Shown: positions 6,750 through 16,088 of the stretch, in pieces | Layout: each line of letters opens with the position of its first letter | Numbering within the stretch: the first letter of the stretch is position 1 | Origin: an uncultured Phycisphaerales bacterium | GTDB lineage: Bacteria; Planctomycetota; Phycisphaerae; UBA1845; CAIVHJ01 | Assembly: GCA_903905665.1 (NCBI GenBank) | Contig: CAIVHJ010000381.1 | Location: 1-37,449, forward strand | Length of the DNA: 37,449 nucleotides | Direction: 5' to 3' | Position numbers and translations under genes: made by a program | The notes under the pieces: model-generated | Seen by the model: only the letters and a program-made list of their open reading frames with translations | What the model was told of the DNA's origin: nothing | Databases searched by the model: none

Positions 6750-9122
6750 ATGGGCGCTCCATTATCGGCTGAGGAACTCAGGCGGATCGACGCTTACTGG
6801 AGAGCGGCGAATTATTTGTCCGTGGGGCAGATTTATCTGTACGACAATCCGTTGCTGAACGAACCGCTGAAGTCCGAACACATCAAGCCCCGACTTCTGG
6901 GCCACTGGGGAACTACGCCGGGGCTGAATTTCATCTATGTTCACATGAATCGCGCGATTAAGAAATACGATTTGAATATGATTTACATCACGGGGCCGGG
7001 GCATGGCGGGCCGGGTCTGGTGGCCAACACTTATCTGGAAGGGTCGTACAGCGAGATTTATCCCGAGATTTCGCAGGACCGGGACGGGATGAAGCGTCTG
7101 TTCAAGCAGTTTTCATTTCCGGGGGGCATCCCCAGTCACGTGGCGCCTGAGACGCCCGGATCCATTCATGAAGGCGGCGAACTCGGTTATGCACTGTCGC
7201 ATGCGTATGGCGCGGCATTCGACAATCCCGGCTTGCTGGTTTGTTGCGTGGTGGGTGATGGCGAGGCGGAGACGGGTCCGATGGCGACCAGTTGGCATTC
7301 GAACAAATTTTTGAATCCGGTCCACGACGGCGCCGTGTTGCCGATCCTTCACCTGAACGGATACAAAATCGCCGGGCCGACGGTGTTGGCGCGGATCAGT
7401 CATGAAGAACTCGCGCAGCTTTTCACGGGTTACGGTTATCGCCCGTATTTCATCGAAGGGGACGAGCCTGCCGCGATGCATCAGCAGATGGCGGAGACGC
7501 TGGACGGCATCATTGCAGAAATCCGGCAGATTCAAACCGAGGTGCGTCGCGGAGGCTTCACGCAACGTCCCTTGTGGCCGATGATCATTTTGCGCACGCC
7601 CAAGGGCTGGACGGGCCCCAAAGAAATCGATGGGCAACAAATCGAAGGGACTTTCCGCGCGCATCAGGTGCCGCTGAGCGATATGAAGCGGCCGGAACAC
7701 ATCAAGAGTCTGGAAGTATGGATGAAGAGTTATCGACCCGAGGAACTTTTCGACAAGAACGGCACGCTGATTCCGGAGTTGGCGGAACTGGCGCCGAAGG
7801 GAATGCGTCGCATGGGTGCCAACCCTCATGCCAACGGCGGATTATTGCTCCAAGACCTTAAGATGCCGGATTTTCGTGAGTATGCGGTCAAGGTTCCGGC
7901 GCCCGGCGCCGTCGAAGCAGAAGCCACTCGCGTACAGGGCACGTTCATCCGCGACGTCATTCAACTCAATGCCGAGCATCGAAATTTTCGCATCTTCAGC
8001 CCGGATGAGACGACGTCTAACCGCTGGGGGGCGCTGTTTGAGGTGACGAATCGCGTCTCTGCCGCGCAGATCGTTCCGGGAGACGATCACCTGTCGCCGG
8101 ACGGCCGCGTGATGGAAATGCTGAGCGAGCATCAGTGTCAGGGCTGGCTGGAAGGTTACCTTTTGACCGGACGTCACGGGTTTTTCTCCTGTTATGAAGC
8201 CTTCATCCATATCATTGATTCGATGTTCAACCAGCACGCCAAGTGGCTGAAGGTCACGCGCCATATTCCCTGGCGACGCCCCATCGCGTCGCTGAATTAT
8301 CTCCTCACATCGCACGTCTGGCGCCAGGACCACAACGGATTCAGCCATCAGGACCCCGGAATCATCGATCACGTCGTCAACAAGAAAGCGGACGTCATTC
8401 GCGTGTATCTGCCGCCCGATGCCAACACGCTGTTGTCCGTCACCGATCATTGCCTGCGCAGCCGAAACTATGTCAACGTGATCGTGGCGGGCAAACAGCC
8501 GGAGATTCAATGGTTGAACATGGACGACGCGATCAAACATTGCACGGCCGGCATCGGCATCTGGGATTGGGCCAGCAACGACCAGAAAGGCGAACCGGAC
8601 GTGGTGATGGCATGCGCCGGTGACGTTCCGACGCTGGAGACCCTGGCCGCGGTAGAACTCCTGCGTCAGCAACTGCCCGACTTGAAGGTCCGGGTGATCA
8701 ACATCGTGGATTTGATGACCTTGCAGCCACAAAGCGAGCACCCGCACGGACTGAGCGACAAGGATTTTGACATTTTATTTACTACGGATAAACCGATTAT
8801 CTTTGCGTTTCACGGTTATCCCTGGCTGATCCATCGCCTGACCTATCGTCGGACGAATCACAAGAATCTGCACGTCCGCGGTTATAAAGAGGAGGGCACC
8901 ACGACCACTCCGTTTGATATGGTGGTGCTGAATGATCTGGATCGCTTTCATCTCGTCAGCGATGTGATTGATCGTGTCCCCAACCCAGGTGCCCAGGCGG
9001 CCTACGTCAAACAATTCATTCGGAATAAACTCATTGAGCACAAACAATACATCACCCGGTATGGCGAAGACATGCCGGAGATTCGCAATTGGAAGTGGCG
9101 TATGCCGCTTCAGGCCCCGTGA
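6750..9122 (+). CDS. xfp: Xylulose-5-phosphate/fructose-6-phosphate phosphoketolase
   Basis: 790 residues, the normal length for the family. This thiamine-diphosphate enzyme splits xylulose 5-phosphate (or fructose 6-phosphate) with phosphate into acetyl phosphate plus glyceraldehyde 3-phosphate (or erythrose 4-phosphate). Seen in the sequence: GPGHGGPG at 82-89; EGGELGY at 141-147, matching phosphoketolase signature 1; and DNPGLLVCCVVGDGE leading into AETGP at about 158-177, matching signature 2 and the ThDP/Mg site. Homology continues to the C-terminus (RNWKWRMP). The ATG at 6750 is chosen because AAGGAGA at 6737-6743 lies 6 nt before it; the in-frame TTG at 6744 is too close. No acetate kinase or phosphotransacetylase gene is in the window, so the acetyl-phosphate partner is elsewhere. 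A Nudix gene follows on the same strand. Confidence 0.96.
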   Translation: MGAPLSAEELRRIDAYWRAANYLSVGQIYLYDNPLLNEPLKSEHIKPRLLGHWGTTPGLNFIYVHMNRAIKKYDLNMIYITGPGHGGPGLVANTYLEGSYSEIYPEISQDRDGMKRLFKQFSFPGGIPSHVAPETPGSIHEGGELGYALSHAYGAAFDNPGLLVCCVVGDGEAETGPMATSWHSNKFLNPVHDGAVLPILHLNGYKIAGPTVLARISHEELAQLFTGYGYRPYFIEGDEPAAMHQQMAETLDGIIAEIRQIQTEVRRGGFTQRPLWPMIILRTPKGWTGPKEIDGQQIEGTFRAHQVPLSDMKRPEHIKSLEVWMKSYRPEELFDKNGTLIPELAELAPKGMRRMGANPHANGGLLLQDLKMPDFREYAVKVPAPGAVEAEATRVQGTFIRDVIQLNAEHRNFRIFSPDETTSNRWGALFEVTNRVSAAQIVPGDDHLSPDGRVMEMLSEHQCQGWLEGYLLTGRHGFFSCYEAFIHIIDSMFNQHAKWLKVTRHIPWRRPIASLNYLLTSHVWRQDHNGFSHQDPGIIDHVVNKKADVIRVYLPPDANTLLSVTDHCLRSRNYVNVIVAGKQPEIQWLNMDDAIKHCTAGIGIWDWASNDQKGEPDVVMACAGDVPTLETLAAVELLRQQLPDLKVRVINIVDLMTLQPQSEHPHGLSDKDFDILFTTDKPIIFAFHGYPWLIHRLTYRRTNHKNLHVRGYKEEGTTTTPFDMVVLNDLDRFHLVSDVIDRVPNPGAQAAYVKQFIRNKLIEHKQYITRYGEDMPEIRNWKWRMPLQAP

Positions 9123-9187
9123 GACCATCGGCGGGATCCGTCTCAATCTCGCCTCCTTTTGATTCGCTTCGCCGATGGGACTTGATT

Positions 9188-9607
9188 ATGATTCATGTCA
9201 TGAATTCCACGAATGAGACGCTTAAGGGTCATGGGATTGTGGCGGTGATTCGTCGGAAGGATTGTTATCTGATGATCCGGCGGGCGGAGGAGATTCGCGC
9301 CGGGGGGATGTGGTGTTTCGTCGGAGGGGCCATCGAGGACGGCGAAACACAGGAGCAAGCGCTGGTGCGGGAGGTTCGGGAGGAAGTTGGAATTTCGGTT
9401 CGGCCGATCTGCAAAGCGTGGGAGTGCCCGTCGATCCATCGCGACTGGCTGTTGCATTTGTGGGAAGCCGAACCGCTTTCGTTTGAGATAACGATGAATC
9501 CACGTGAAGTGGCGGACGCAAAGTGGCTGACGCCGCAGGAAATTCTGCTGTTACCTCGACTCATTCCCAGCGTGATCGACTTTTTCAAAGCAAAGAGCCT
9601 TCTCTAA
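9188..9607 (+). CDS. Nudix hydrolase
   Basis: 139 residues from the ATG at 9188; a longer frame opens at 9089 inside the phosphoketolase gene but has no family-like N-terminus. The Nudix box is complete: G47-x5-E53-x7-REVREEVGI ending at 69, which holds the Mg-binding glutamates. Nudix enzymes hydrolyse nucleoside diphosphates linked to another moiety. The C-terminal half (WLTPQEILLLP) has the usual substrate-loop layout, but the substrate cannot be named. It starts 65 bp after the phosphoketolase stop on the same strand with only a weak Shine-Dalgarno (GATGGGA), so co-transcription is possible but not proven. Confidence 0.9.
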   Translation: MIHVMNSTNETLKGHGIVAVIRRKDCYLMIRRAEEIRAGGMWCFVGGAIEDGETQEQALVREVREEVGISVRPICKAWECPSIHRDWLLHLWEAEPLSFEITMNPREVADAKWLTPQEILLLPRLIPSVIDFFKAKSLL

Positions 9608-9813
9608 CAAATTTCCGAATAAACGCGGTTCCCGTCAGGCGACTATAGATTCTGTCAAATTGACAATAGAGGAATCCGAAAAGGACGTCACGGTGAAAAG
9701 TTCGTGATACTCGTCGGTGCAAGCGACGGGTTCACCATTCGAGATCGCGAAGCGCCATCCGTGCAACGTCTGATAAAGTCACGCCGGGGTACGGCTTTGT
9801 CGATCCGAAGGTT
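9608..9813. other. Intergenic spacer before the response regulator
   Basis: About 206 bp. It contains a perfect small palindrome GTCAAATTGAC at 9654-9664, overlapping a TTGACA-like hexamer; no good -10 is spaced from it. The palindrome could be an operator or chance. No RNA gene or terminator is convincing here. Confidence 0.25.
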
Positions 9814-11211
9814 ATGCGGGGGAACAATCGGGCCGATTCTGAAAACGGTATGAGCGGTATTCCCTCAGCACAGACGCAGTCCATTCACGTGCTGCTGGTC
9901 GATGACGAAGACGCGTTTCGTCAGGCGACGGCGCGGCGGCTGGAGTTGCGCGGTTTTTCGGTTTCACAGGCCTGCGACGGTCGGGAGGCGGATGTTTTTT
10001 TCGACAACTATCACTGCGACGTGGTGGTGTGCGACCTGAAAATGCCGAACATGGACGGCGCGGCCTTGCTGCAAAAACGCATCGAAAGCGCCCCGGCGAC
10101 GTCGTGGATTATTTTGACAGGGCAGGCATCGGTGGAGACCGCCGTCAGCACACTCAAACTCGGCGCCGTGGAATATCTTCAAAAGCCCATCGACATCGAA
10201 GACCTCGAATTCCATATTCACCGCGCCTACGACCAAAACAGCGCCGTGCGGGTCTTGAACGAAGTTCGGCATCAGATGGCCGAAGGACAAATTCGGTTTG
10301 GAATCGTCGGAACAAGCAGGCATATTCAGGAAACGTACGAGTTCATCTGTAAATCCGCCAAGAACGACCAGCCGGTTTTGATCACCGGAGAAAGCGGAAC
10401 CGGAAAAGAACTGATCGCCAGGGGAATCCACGCGCAAAGCGATCGAGCGGCGAGGCCGTTTGTCGCGATCAACTGTTCGTCGCTTTCGGATATGATGCTC
10501 GCGGACGAACTGTTCGGGCATGTGCAGACTGCCGAAACGCAGTCTGTCGGAACCAAAGCGGGGCTGCTGGAAGTGACCGACGGAGGAACGTTGTTCATCG
10601 ACGAAGCGGCGGATTTGTCGCTTGCGAATCAGTCGGCGCTCGCGCGGACGATCGAGACCGGTCAGTTTCGACGGTGCGGAGATTACAAGGATCGCGTGGC
10701 GGACGTGAGAATCATCGCTTCGACTCAGCGTGATCTGCCCCATTTGGTACAGCAAAAAATCTTCCGGAAAGACTTCTACTATCGTCTCAACGTGCTGCCG
10801 TGGACGGCGCTTCCTTTGCGGGAGCGCCGCGACGACATTCCGCTGCTGATTCAGCATTTGCTGGATCGTCACGGGCGACGAACGGGGGAACCCAAGCGGT
10901 TGTCGCCGGAATCGCTGGTGGCCTTGCAGGGTTACGACTGGCCGGGAAACATTCGCGAAATGGCCAACGTGATCGAACGAGCGGCGGCGCTGTGCAATGG
11001 TTATACGATTCGGGCCCACGATCTGCATCTGGGATTAGGGAACGCCGTCGCCACGCCGCAGGGATTGTCCGAAAAACTTGACGATCTGGAGCGCGATCAC
11101 ATCTTGCGCGTGCTGGAATCCCACCACGGCAACAAACTCGCCGCCGCCAAATCCCTCGGCATCAGCCGCATGAAACTCTACCGCAAACTCCGACTGTACG
11201 GCATCGAATAA
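9814..11211 (+). CDS. NtrC-family response regulator (receiver, AAA+, Fis HTH) lacking GAFTGA
   Basis: 465 residues. Receiver domain at about 24-140: acidic D30/D31/E32, phospho-acceptor Asp74 in VVCDLKMPN, Thr102, and Lys124 in YLQKP. AAA+ domain at about 165-400: Walker A GESGTGKE at 192-199, Walker B LFIDEA with D263/E264, and FRKDFYYRLNVLP with the arginine-rich sensor region. The C-terminal Fis-type HTH reads NKLAAAKSLGISRMKLYRKL. Where sigma-54 activators carry GAFTGA (just after LFGH) this protein has TAETQSV at about 239-245, so the sigma-54-contacting loop is absent. It may act with sigma-70 or as a repressor, as known for some GAFTGA-lacking members. No histidine kinase is adjacent. 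The exact start is uncertain: ATG 9814 or ATG 9850, neither with a good Shine-Dalgarno. It converges on the gene at 11235. Confidence 0.9.
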   Translation: MRGNNRADSENGMSGIPSAQTQSIHVLLVDDEDAFRQATARRLELRGFSVSQACDGREADVFFDNYHCDVVVCDLKMPNMDGAALLQKRIESAPATSWIILTGQASVETAVSTLKLGAVEYLQKPIDIEDLEFHIHRAYDQNSAVRVLNEVRHQMAEGQIRFGIVGTSRHIQETYEFICKSAKNDQPVLITGESGTGKELIARGIHAQSDRAARPFVAINCSSLSDMMLADELFGHVQTAETQSVGTKAGLLEVTDGGTLFIDEAADLSLANQSALARTIETGQFRRCGDYKDRVADVRIIASTQRDLPHLVQQKIFRKDFYYRLNVLPWTALPLRERRDDIPLLIQHLLDRHGRRTGEPKRLSPESLVALQGYDWPGNIREMANVIERAAALCNGYTIRAHDLHLGLGNAVATPQGLSEKLDDLERDHILRVLESHHGNKLAAAKSLGISRMKLYRKLRLYGIE

Positions 11212-11234
11212 TCTTCAGCGGACGTGCATACCGG

Positions 11235-12530
11235 CTATTCAAAATAATCGGGATACACCCGGCGCGGACGCTTGCGGGACCGATACGCTCTCGCCAAATC
11301 CAGAAAGATTTCCTGATCGCGGTCGAGGTGTGTGTCCACCCCGTCGAAATAACAGGATCGAATCGGAAGATTGTCGCAATCGGAACTGACGGCGGGATAC
11401 ACCGCCTCGCAAACCACCCCGTTCATGCAGGTAAACGGACTGACGTCAACCACGCCGTCCACGCCCTTCCCATAAAGATAAACGGCTTTGCCGATGCTCA
11501 GAACCATTTCACCCAATGCACCCGTCGGAGGAAGATACGGCTCGGCCGCGTCAAGCACTTCGAGAACGTTCTCCGGTTCTTCGTAACCCCTGAGATCGTC
11601 CACCACCGGCGACAGCAGGATTTGCTCGTCGCGATGTTGTACGTGCGTCTTGATGCGATGTTTGAGGCGGGACAGGTTGAACGTCCCCTCCTGCCGAACA
11701 ATGTCCCGTTCCTGACGCCAATTTGTGTACCAAACCCATTCCGCAATATCCGACAACCAGCATTCCCCACCCTTCTGCTCAAGACGCCGAATCAGGTCGT
11801 CGTTGCTGAAAACATTTTGGCGGCAGAATATCTCCCCCACAACTCCGACGAATAAACGATCCTTCGTGTATCGCGCGGGAATTCCGCGGAACCGGTTCCG
11901 CATCCGCGTCACGGCGTTCACGAGCACTCCACGCGTGTCGTGCGGGGCCACTCCCTGACGTTCCAGAATCTGCTGGAAGTCTTCTATCGCCTCCGCGTAA
12001 ACTTCGTCCGAATCACCCGCCGTTCGCTCATAAGGCCGAGTTTTCAGAACAAATCTCACGGCCAGATCACCCAGCACAATTCCCATCCACCCCAGGCGCA
12101 TGACCTGCGAGGCCATCTCGCCAATGCCCTCGTATCCGTCGGCACTGGATGGAGAAAACACCGGAACGTCGGCGTGTCCGAGTTCGCGAAGAACCTGTTT
12201 GAGGGCTTCGGCGTATTGTCCGAATCGACAGGGACCGGAAGCGGAAGGCATAAAAAACGCAGTTCGACGCGGATCGAAATCCGGTCGGTGACAGATCCGC
12301 AGAAAATCACCCAGTGTGATCTTGAGCGGCAGACACTCCTCCCCGCTGCTGTACTGCCCGCCGAGAGACAACGTTTCATCCGTCGAATCCGGCGTGACCG
12401 TCGCCTCGATCCCGATCGAACGAAACGCGGCCGCCATCAATCGAGAACCTGCATGGGCCATTTGCGGGATGTAGAGAGTTCGACCGGCAAGGCTTCCTCC
12501 GGCCGCTCGATGTTTGACCTGCGCCACCAT
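11235..12530 (-). CDS. HgdB-like / 2-hydroxyacyl-CoA dehydratase D-component-family protein
   Basis: 431 residues from the ATG at 12530, chosen because AAGGGG lies about 8 nt upstream on the minus strand and because GRTLYIPQMAHAG, where family similarity begins, follows closely. Cysteines that may bind an Fe-S cluster are visible in GEECLPLKITLGD and SGPCRFGQY. In most relatives known to me this domain is the C-terminal third of one very long activase protein. Here it is a separate gene, overlapping the activase 3' end by 94 bp in a different frame. With its own ribosome-binding site, the split looks genuine rather than a sequencing error. The substrate of these giant activase relatives is not established, so catalytic dehydration is not claimed. 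Confidence 0.8.
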   Translation of the reverse strand: MVAQVKHRAAGGSLAGRTLYIPQMAHAGSRLMAAAFRSIGIEATVTPDSTDETLSLGGQYSSGEECLPLKITLGDFLRICHRPDFDPRRTAFFMPSASGPCRFGQYAEALKQVLRELGHADVPVFSPSSADGYEGIGEMASQVMRLGWMGIVLGDLAVRFVLKTRPYERTAGDSDEVYAEAIEDFQQILERQGVAPHDTRGVLVNAVTRMRNRFRGIPARYTKDRLFVGVVGEIFCRQNVFSNDDLIRRLEQKGGECWLSDIAEWVWYTNWRQERDIVRQEGTFNLSRLKHRIKTHVQHRDEQILLSPVVDDLRGYEEPENVLEVLDAAEPYLPPTGALGEMVLSIGKAVYLYGKGVDGVVDVSPFTCMNGVVCEAVYPAVSSDCDNLPIRSCYFDGVDTHLDRDQEIFLDLARAYRSRKRPRRVYPDYFE

Positions 12531-15500
12531 CGCAATATCCCCTTGCTGTCCAGATACGCTTCGCATCGGGTCATCATTCCGGCGTCGTTCGAGTGCCCGT
12601 CGAATTGCAGCGTCAAAAACGGCTTGCCCGACGCCCAGCGCACAAACCCCTTGATGAATGAATCCGGACCGCATTTGAAATTCGTAATGTAAATGATGTG
12701 CAACCGCGGATGCCGCGCTACCAGTTTCGCCGCCGCCAATATCCGGCGTCCGTAATCCCAGTACATGTTGCTGTTGACGTCCTTCACGTCCGTTTCATCC
12801 ACCGGTAACGCGTCGATCGGGATCACGTTGACCCCGTATCGCTCGCGAATCTTCACCCCCACCGACAGATTCATGCCGGAATCGTGAATGTTGTACGGCC
12901 GACCCACAAGGACCATCCCGGATTCTCCGGTCTGTTCCAGCACCTCCAGCGCTCGACGACCCGCCGCAAGATACTCCTCGCGGAATCGCTGGTGCGCCTC
13001 TTGCGCGCATTTCCACGCCCGATTCGCCGCGCGACGCGAAACCCCCAACTGACCGGCTACATCCATCAGGGCCCGAAAAATCGCAACCGTCCCATCGCGG
13101 AAACGAAGCGTCGGACACAATATCCGCCCACTCCACGACCGAAACTTCGGGGATTGGCGGATGACAAACGGCAGCGTCTGCCCCCACGGACACACGTAAC
13201 TTTCCCGGTCCATAATCTTCGTTTCGGACGACAGGATGTTCGGCATCCAGATGAAATCCACGTTCTGACGAATCAGTTCCGCTACGTGCCCATGCGCCAC
13301 AATGATCGGAAAACACGGTTCCGCCACCACGGCGTCAAGTCCCTGCCGAATGATGCCCCGGTGCGTCTCGCCGGATCGTACCACTTCAAATCCGCATTCC
13401 CAAAAGAAACGACGCCACAGCGGCAACTGGTCGATCATGTACATCGCCTGCGGAATCCCGATCCGACCTTTCGGATTCACCAATGCCGGACCTTCGTCGG
13501 CATCGAGCAATTCTTCGCGCAACGCGAGTAAATCCGGAATCACCGGTTTGCGATCCGTCTTGGCCTGCTTGCGATAGCGGTCCGAACACTTGTCGCCCCA
13601 AAACGTCTTCTCGCCTTCGACCGTAAATTCCTGAATTTGGCAATGGTTGCTGCATCCTTTGCAGACGAACTCCCGCATCGTGTAATCCAGCCGCCGAATG
13701 TCAAACCCGCGAAATCGCGTCGTCGATTCGGAACGAGTAATTTTTTCCCGCGCCAATAGCGCCGCACCGATCGCACCCAATACCGCGTTGTGCGGCGGAA
13801 CGATAATCTCTCGATCGCACAAGATGCTGAACGCCGCCGCCACCGCATCGTTGTAGGCGGTTCCTCCCTGAAAGAACACGCACGACCCAATCGGCCGACC
13901 CCGAACCACGCGGTTGATGTAATTCGTGGCAACCGAATACGCGAGTCCCGCGATGATGTCTTCTCGCCTCGCGCCGCGCTGCAGGCACGTGTTCACGTCT
14001 CGCTCCATGAAGACGGTGCATCGCTCTCCGAGTTTCAACGGCGCCTTCGACGACAACGCCAATCGCGAAAACTCATCCTTGATCGAAACCCCCAACTCCT
14101 CTGCCTGTTCTTCCAGGAAACTCCCCGTTCCCGCCGCACACGCTTCGTTCATCGTGAAATCCACGACGATCGTCTCGCGCGAAGGACCCCCTTCGGGCTG
14201 AAGACTGATGTATTTGCTGTCCTGTCCACCGATCTCAAAAATCGTATCCGGCCGACGACCCAGCATCCGATCCCCGATGAACGTCGCACCGGTCTTGTGG
14301 GCTGTGATCTCATCGTTGATGCTGTCCGCACCCACGAGTTCACCGATCAATTCGCGTCCACTCCCCGTCGTCCCCACGCCAAGAACCTGAACTCGCTCGC
14401 CGACTGCCTCTTGCATCTCAAGCAGGCATCGCGTGACTACCTCAATCGGACGACCCATGGTTCGCGTAAAAATGGAGTGGATCACTTCACCTTGCTTGTC
14501 AATCAAAACGAGCTTGGTTCCAACCGAACCGACATCAATCCCCAAATAGGCATCCACCGTGGACGTATCATTCAGGAACACATAGGGTTCCACCAAATCA
14601 CGAAGCAACTTCACTCGTTCCATGGCCAAGGGGGGCGACGTGGAAAAATCATCCGAAACTGCACCCAATGCTCGATCAAGTCGCTCAATATATGCCACAA
14701 TCTTCGTTGTTTTGCCGGTGTCTGGAGTAGTTAAATCAGCATGAAAAACGACATTTGAAGGCAATTTGCAAGCGTTTTTGTCGATTTTCGATATAACATC
14801 CGGCGAAGCAGAATCTATTGCCGATATCGCCGCTCCGATTGCCCCAATGGATTGGGACGCTTCGGGTACGAACAATTCCGACCCGGAAAAACAAAATACG
14901 TCCCGAAGTTCCGCCACAACCGCCTGATTCACCGACACGCCACCCATAACGGCAATCGGCACTTGAGGTTGACGCCCCTTCACCACCGCTGATTTGAAGT
15001 TCATCGCCACCGCATGGCATAATCCCTTCAAAACCTCCGCCGGTGAATAGCCTTTTTGCTGCGCATGGACCATGTCGCTTTTGGCGAAGACGCTGCATCG
15101 TCCGGCGATTTGGGCGGCGCGCTCAGCCTGCTGAACCAATGGGGTGATTTCTTCAACGGCGATTTTAAGTCGATGGGCCTGTTGGTCGAGAAACGCACCG
15201 GTACCGGCGGCGCAATCTCCGTTTGAACTGCAGTCGATGATGCCGAGTCGTTTGCTGACCGGATCGGGTTCCAATCGGATGTACCGACTCGATTCCCCGC
15301 CGATCTCAAAGATGGTCCTCACTTCAGGATAGAGAGAATTCATTGCTCGCGTGGCTGACTGAAACTCGTTGAGACGAGGACACTTCAGGATTTCACTGAC
15401 GCGCATGCTCCCCATGCCGGTCACCGCCAGTTGAAATTCGCAATCGGGGCCAAAATGATTCTGCAAATCGGTCAGGAATTCTCGAACGACGTTCAGAGGT

Positions 15501-15691
15501 TTTCCGCGAGTGCGTCTTGGCTGGGCGACCATGACCTGGAACGGCAAGTGATCTGTTGTGTTCAGGAACGTGAAAGACAAGCGAGAACCGTCGCCATTCA
15601 GCGATTTCGGCGCGCCAGAGGAAGGCGTGAGAATCGCCAGTTTAACGCTGACGACACCGACATCGATGCCACAATAAAAAATCTTCTTCAT
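12437..15691 (-). CDS. Tandem acyl-CoA dehydratase activase (BadF/BcrA/HgdC-type ATPase, two ASKHA domains) with DUF2229-like part
   Basis: 1084 residues. Two full ASKHA ATPase domains are seen. The first starts with FYCGIDVGVVSVKL (6-18) and carries CAAGTGAF with Cys160 and GRCSVFAKSD with Cys199. The second starts with AYLGIDVGSVGTKL (381-394) and carries ACAAGTGSF with Cys518 and GERCTVFMERD. In HgdC-type activators these cysteines hold a [4Fe-4S] cluster at the dimer interface; a tandem could form it within one chain (inference). A Cys cluster VCKGCSNHCQ and DKC follows, then a DUF2229-like region. The start at 15691 is chosen because the first domain begins there; the TTG opening at 15802 lies inside a promoter-like -35. 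The protein is likely a partner of the overlapping HgdB-like gene. Confidence 0.85.
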   Translation of the reverse strand: MKKIFYCGIDVGVVSVKLAILTPSSGAPKSLNGDGSRLSFTFLNTTDHLPFQVMVAQPRRTRGKPLNVVREFLTDLQNHFGPDCEFQLAVTGMGSMRVSEILKCPRLNEFQSATRAMNSLYPEVRTIFEIGGESSRYIRLEPDPVSKRLGIIDCSSNGDCAAGTGAFLDQQAHRLKIAVEEITPLVQQAERAAQIAGRCSVFAKSDMVHAQQKGYSPAEVLKGLCHAVAMNFKSAVVKGRQPQVPIAVMGGVSVNQAVVAELRDVFCFSGSELFVPEASQSIGAIGAAISAIDSASPDVISKIDKNACKLPSNVVFHADLTTPDTGKTTKIVAYIERLDRALGAVSDDFSTSPPLAMERVKLLRDLVEPYVFLNDTSTVDAYLGIDVGSVGTKLVLIDKQGEVIHSIFTRTMGRPIEVVTRCLLEMQEAVGERVQVLGVGTTGSGRELIGELVGADSINDEITAHKTGATFIGDRMLGRRPDTIFEIGGQDSKYISLQPEGGPSRETIVVDFTMNEACAAGTGSFLEEQAEELGVSIKDEFSRLALSSKAPLKLGERCTVFMERDVNTCLQRGARREDIIAGLAYSVATNYINRVVRGRPIGSCVFFQGGTAYNDAVAAAFSILCDREIIVPPHNAVLGAIGAALLAREKITRSESTTRFRGFDIRRLDYTMREFVCKGCSNHCQIQEFTVEGEKTFWGDKCSDRYRKQAKTDRKPVIPDLLALREELLDADEGPALVNPKGRIGIPQAMYMIDQLPLWRRFFWECGFEVVRSGETHRGIIRQGLDAVVAEPCFPIIVAHGHVAELIRQNVDFIWMPNILSSETKIMDRESYVCPWGQTLPFVIRQSPKFRSWSGRILCPTLRFRDGTVAIFRALMDVAGQLGVSRRAANRAWKCAQEAHQRFREEYLAAGRRALEVLEQTGESGMVLVGRPYNIHDSGMNLSVGVKIRERYGVNVIPIDALPVDETDVKDVNSNMYWDYGRRILAAAKLVARHPRLHIIYITNFKCGPDSFIKGFVRWASGKPFLTLQFDGHSNDAGMMTRCEAYLDSKGILRWWRRSNIERPEEALPVELSTSRKWPMQVLD

Positions 15692-15773
15692 GTTCGATGA
15701 TCTCAGACCGCGCCGGCGATCGGAATTTGCCTTCGGACCAGCGGATGAAACCAAGTTAAAGCCTGAATGAACC

Positions 15774-15802
15774 AGCGTAGGAATTGGGCGGCTTAATGTC
15801 AA
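15774..15802 (-). promoter_or_regulatory. Candidate sigma-70 promoter of the activase pair
   Basis: On the minus strand TTGACA (15797-15802) is followed after 17 bp by TACGCT (15774-15779). The -35 is perfect, the -10 weak (3/6). It would give a leader of roughly 75 nt before the ATG at 15691. Confidence 0.35.
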
Positions 15803-16088
15803 CCGAAGTATGCCATGAGGAAATCCATATATGTTTCGTTCCGTTTGCGCATAACCTATTGTGGAATCAGGAATAACAATCGAAACCAGTTCTGTTGAGC
15901 GACATTATGAGAGACGCGCTTACCGAATTCAGTCCGTTGGATACCGGGCGAGGGGTCAGGGATCATAAAAAGCCGGTAGCCGACAGCCGGGAGCGGGCAG
16001 CGGGAAAGAAGAGCACTACTCAATACCAGTGGCATCAGGAGAGTAGAGAGGAAGATAAGGGAGCAAAGAAAAAAGTGGGAGAAAAGAG
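15803..16088. other. Intergenic region with dispersed-repeat-like sequence
   Basis: No credible gene is present; short frames on both strands lack family features. The stretch around 15950-16010 (GGGATCATAAAAAGCCGG, then GTAGCCGACAGCCGGGAGCG) looks like the mosaic non-coding repeats that recur in environmental genomes (recollection, unchecked). An A/G-rich tract follows up to the terminator hairpin. Confidence 0.3.

Noticed and set aside
7113..8747. Two long minus-strand frames opposite the phosphoketolase gene (238 and 301 codons)
   Set aside because: Antisense to a full-length conserved enzyme; no starts with ribosome-binding sites.
9964..11028. A 354-codon minus-strand frame opposite the response regulator
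   Set aside because: Antisense shadow of a clear AAA+ gene; the translation is low-complexity and matches no family.
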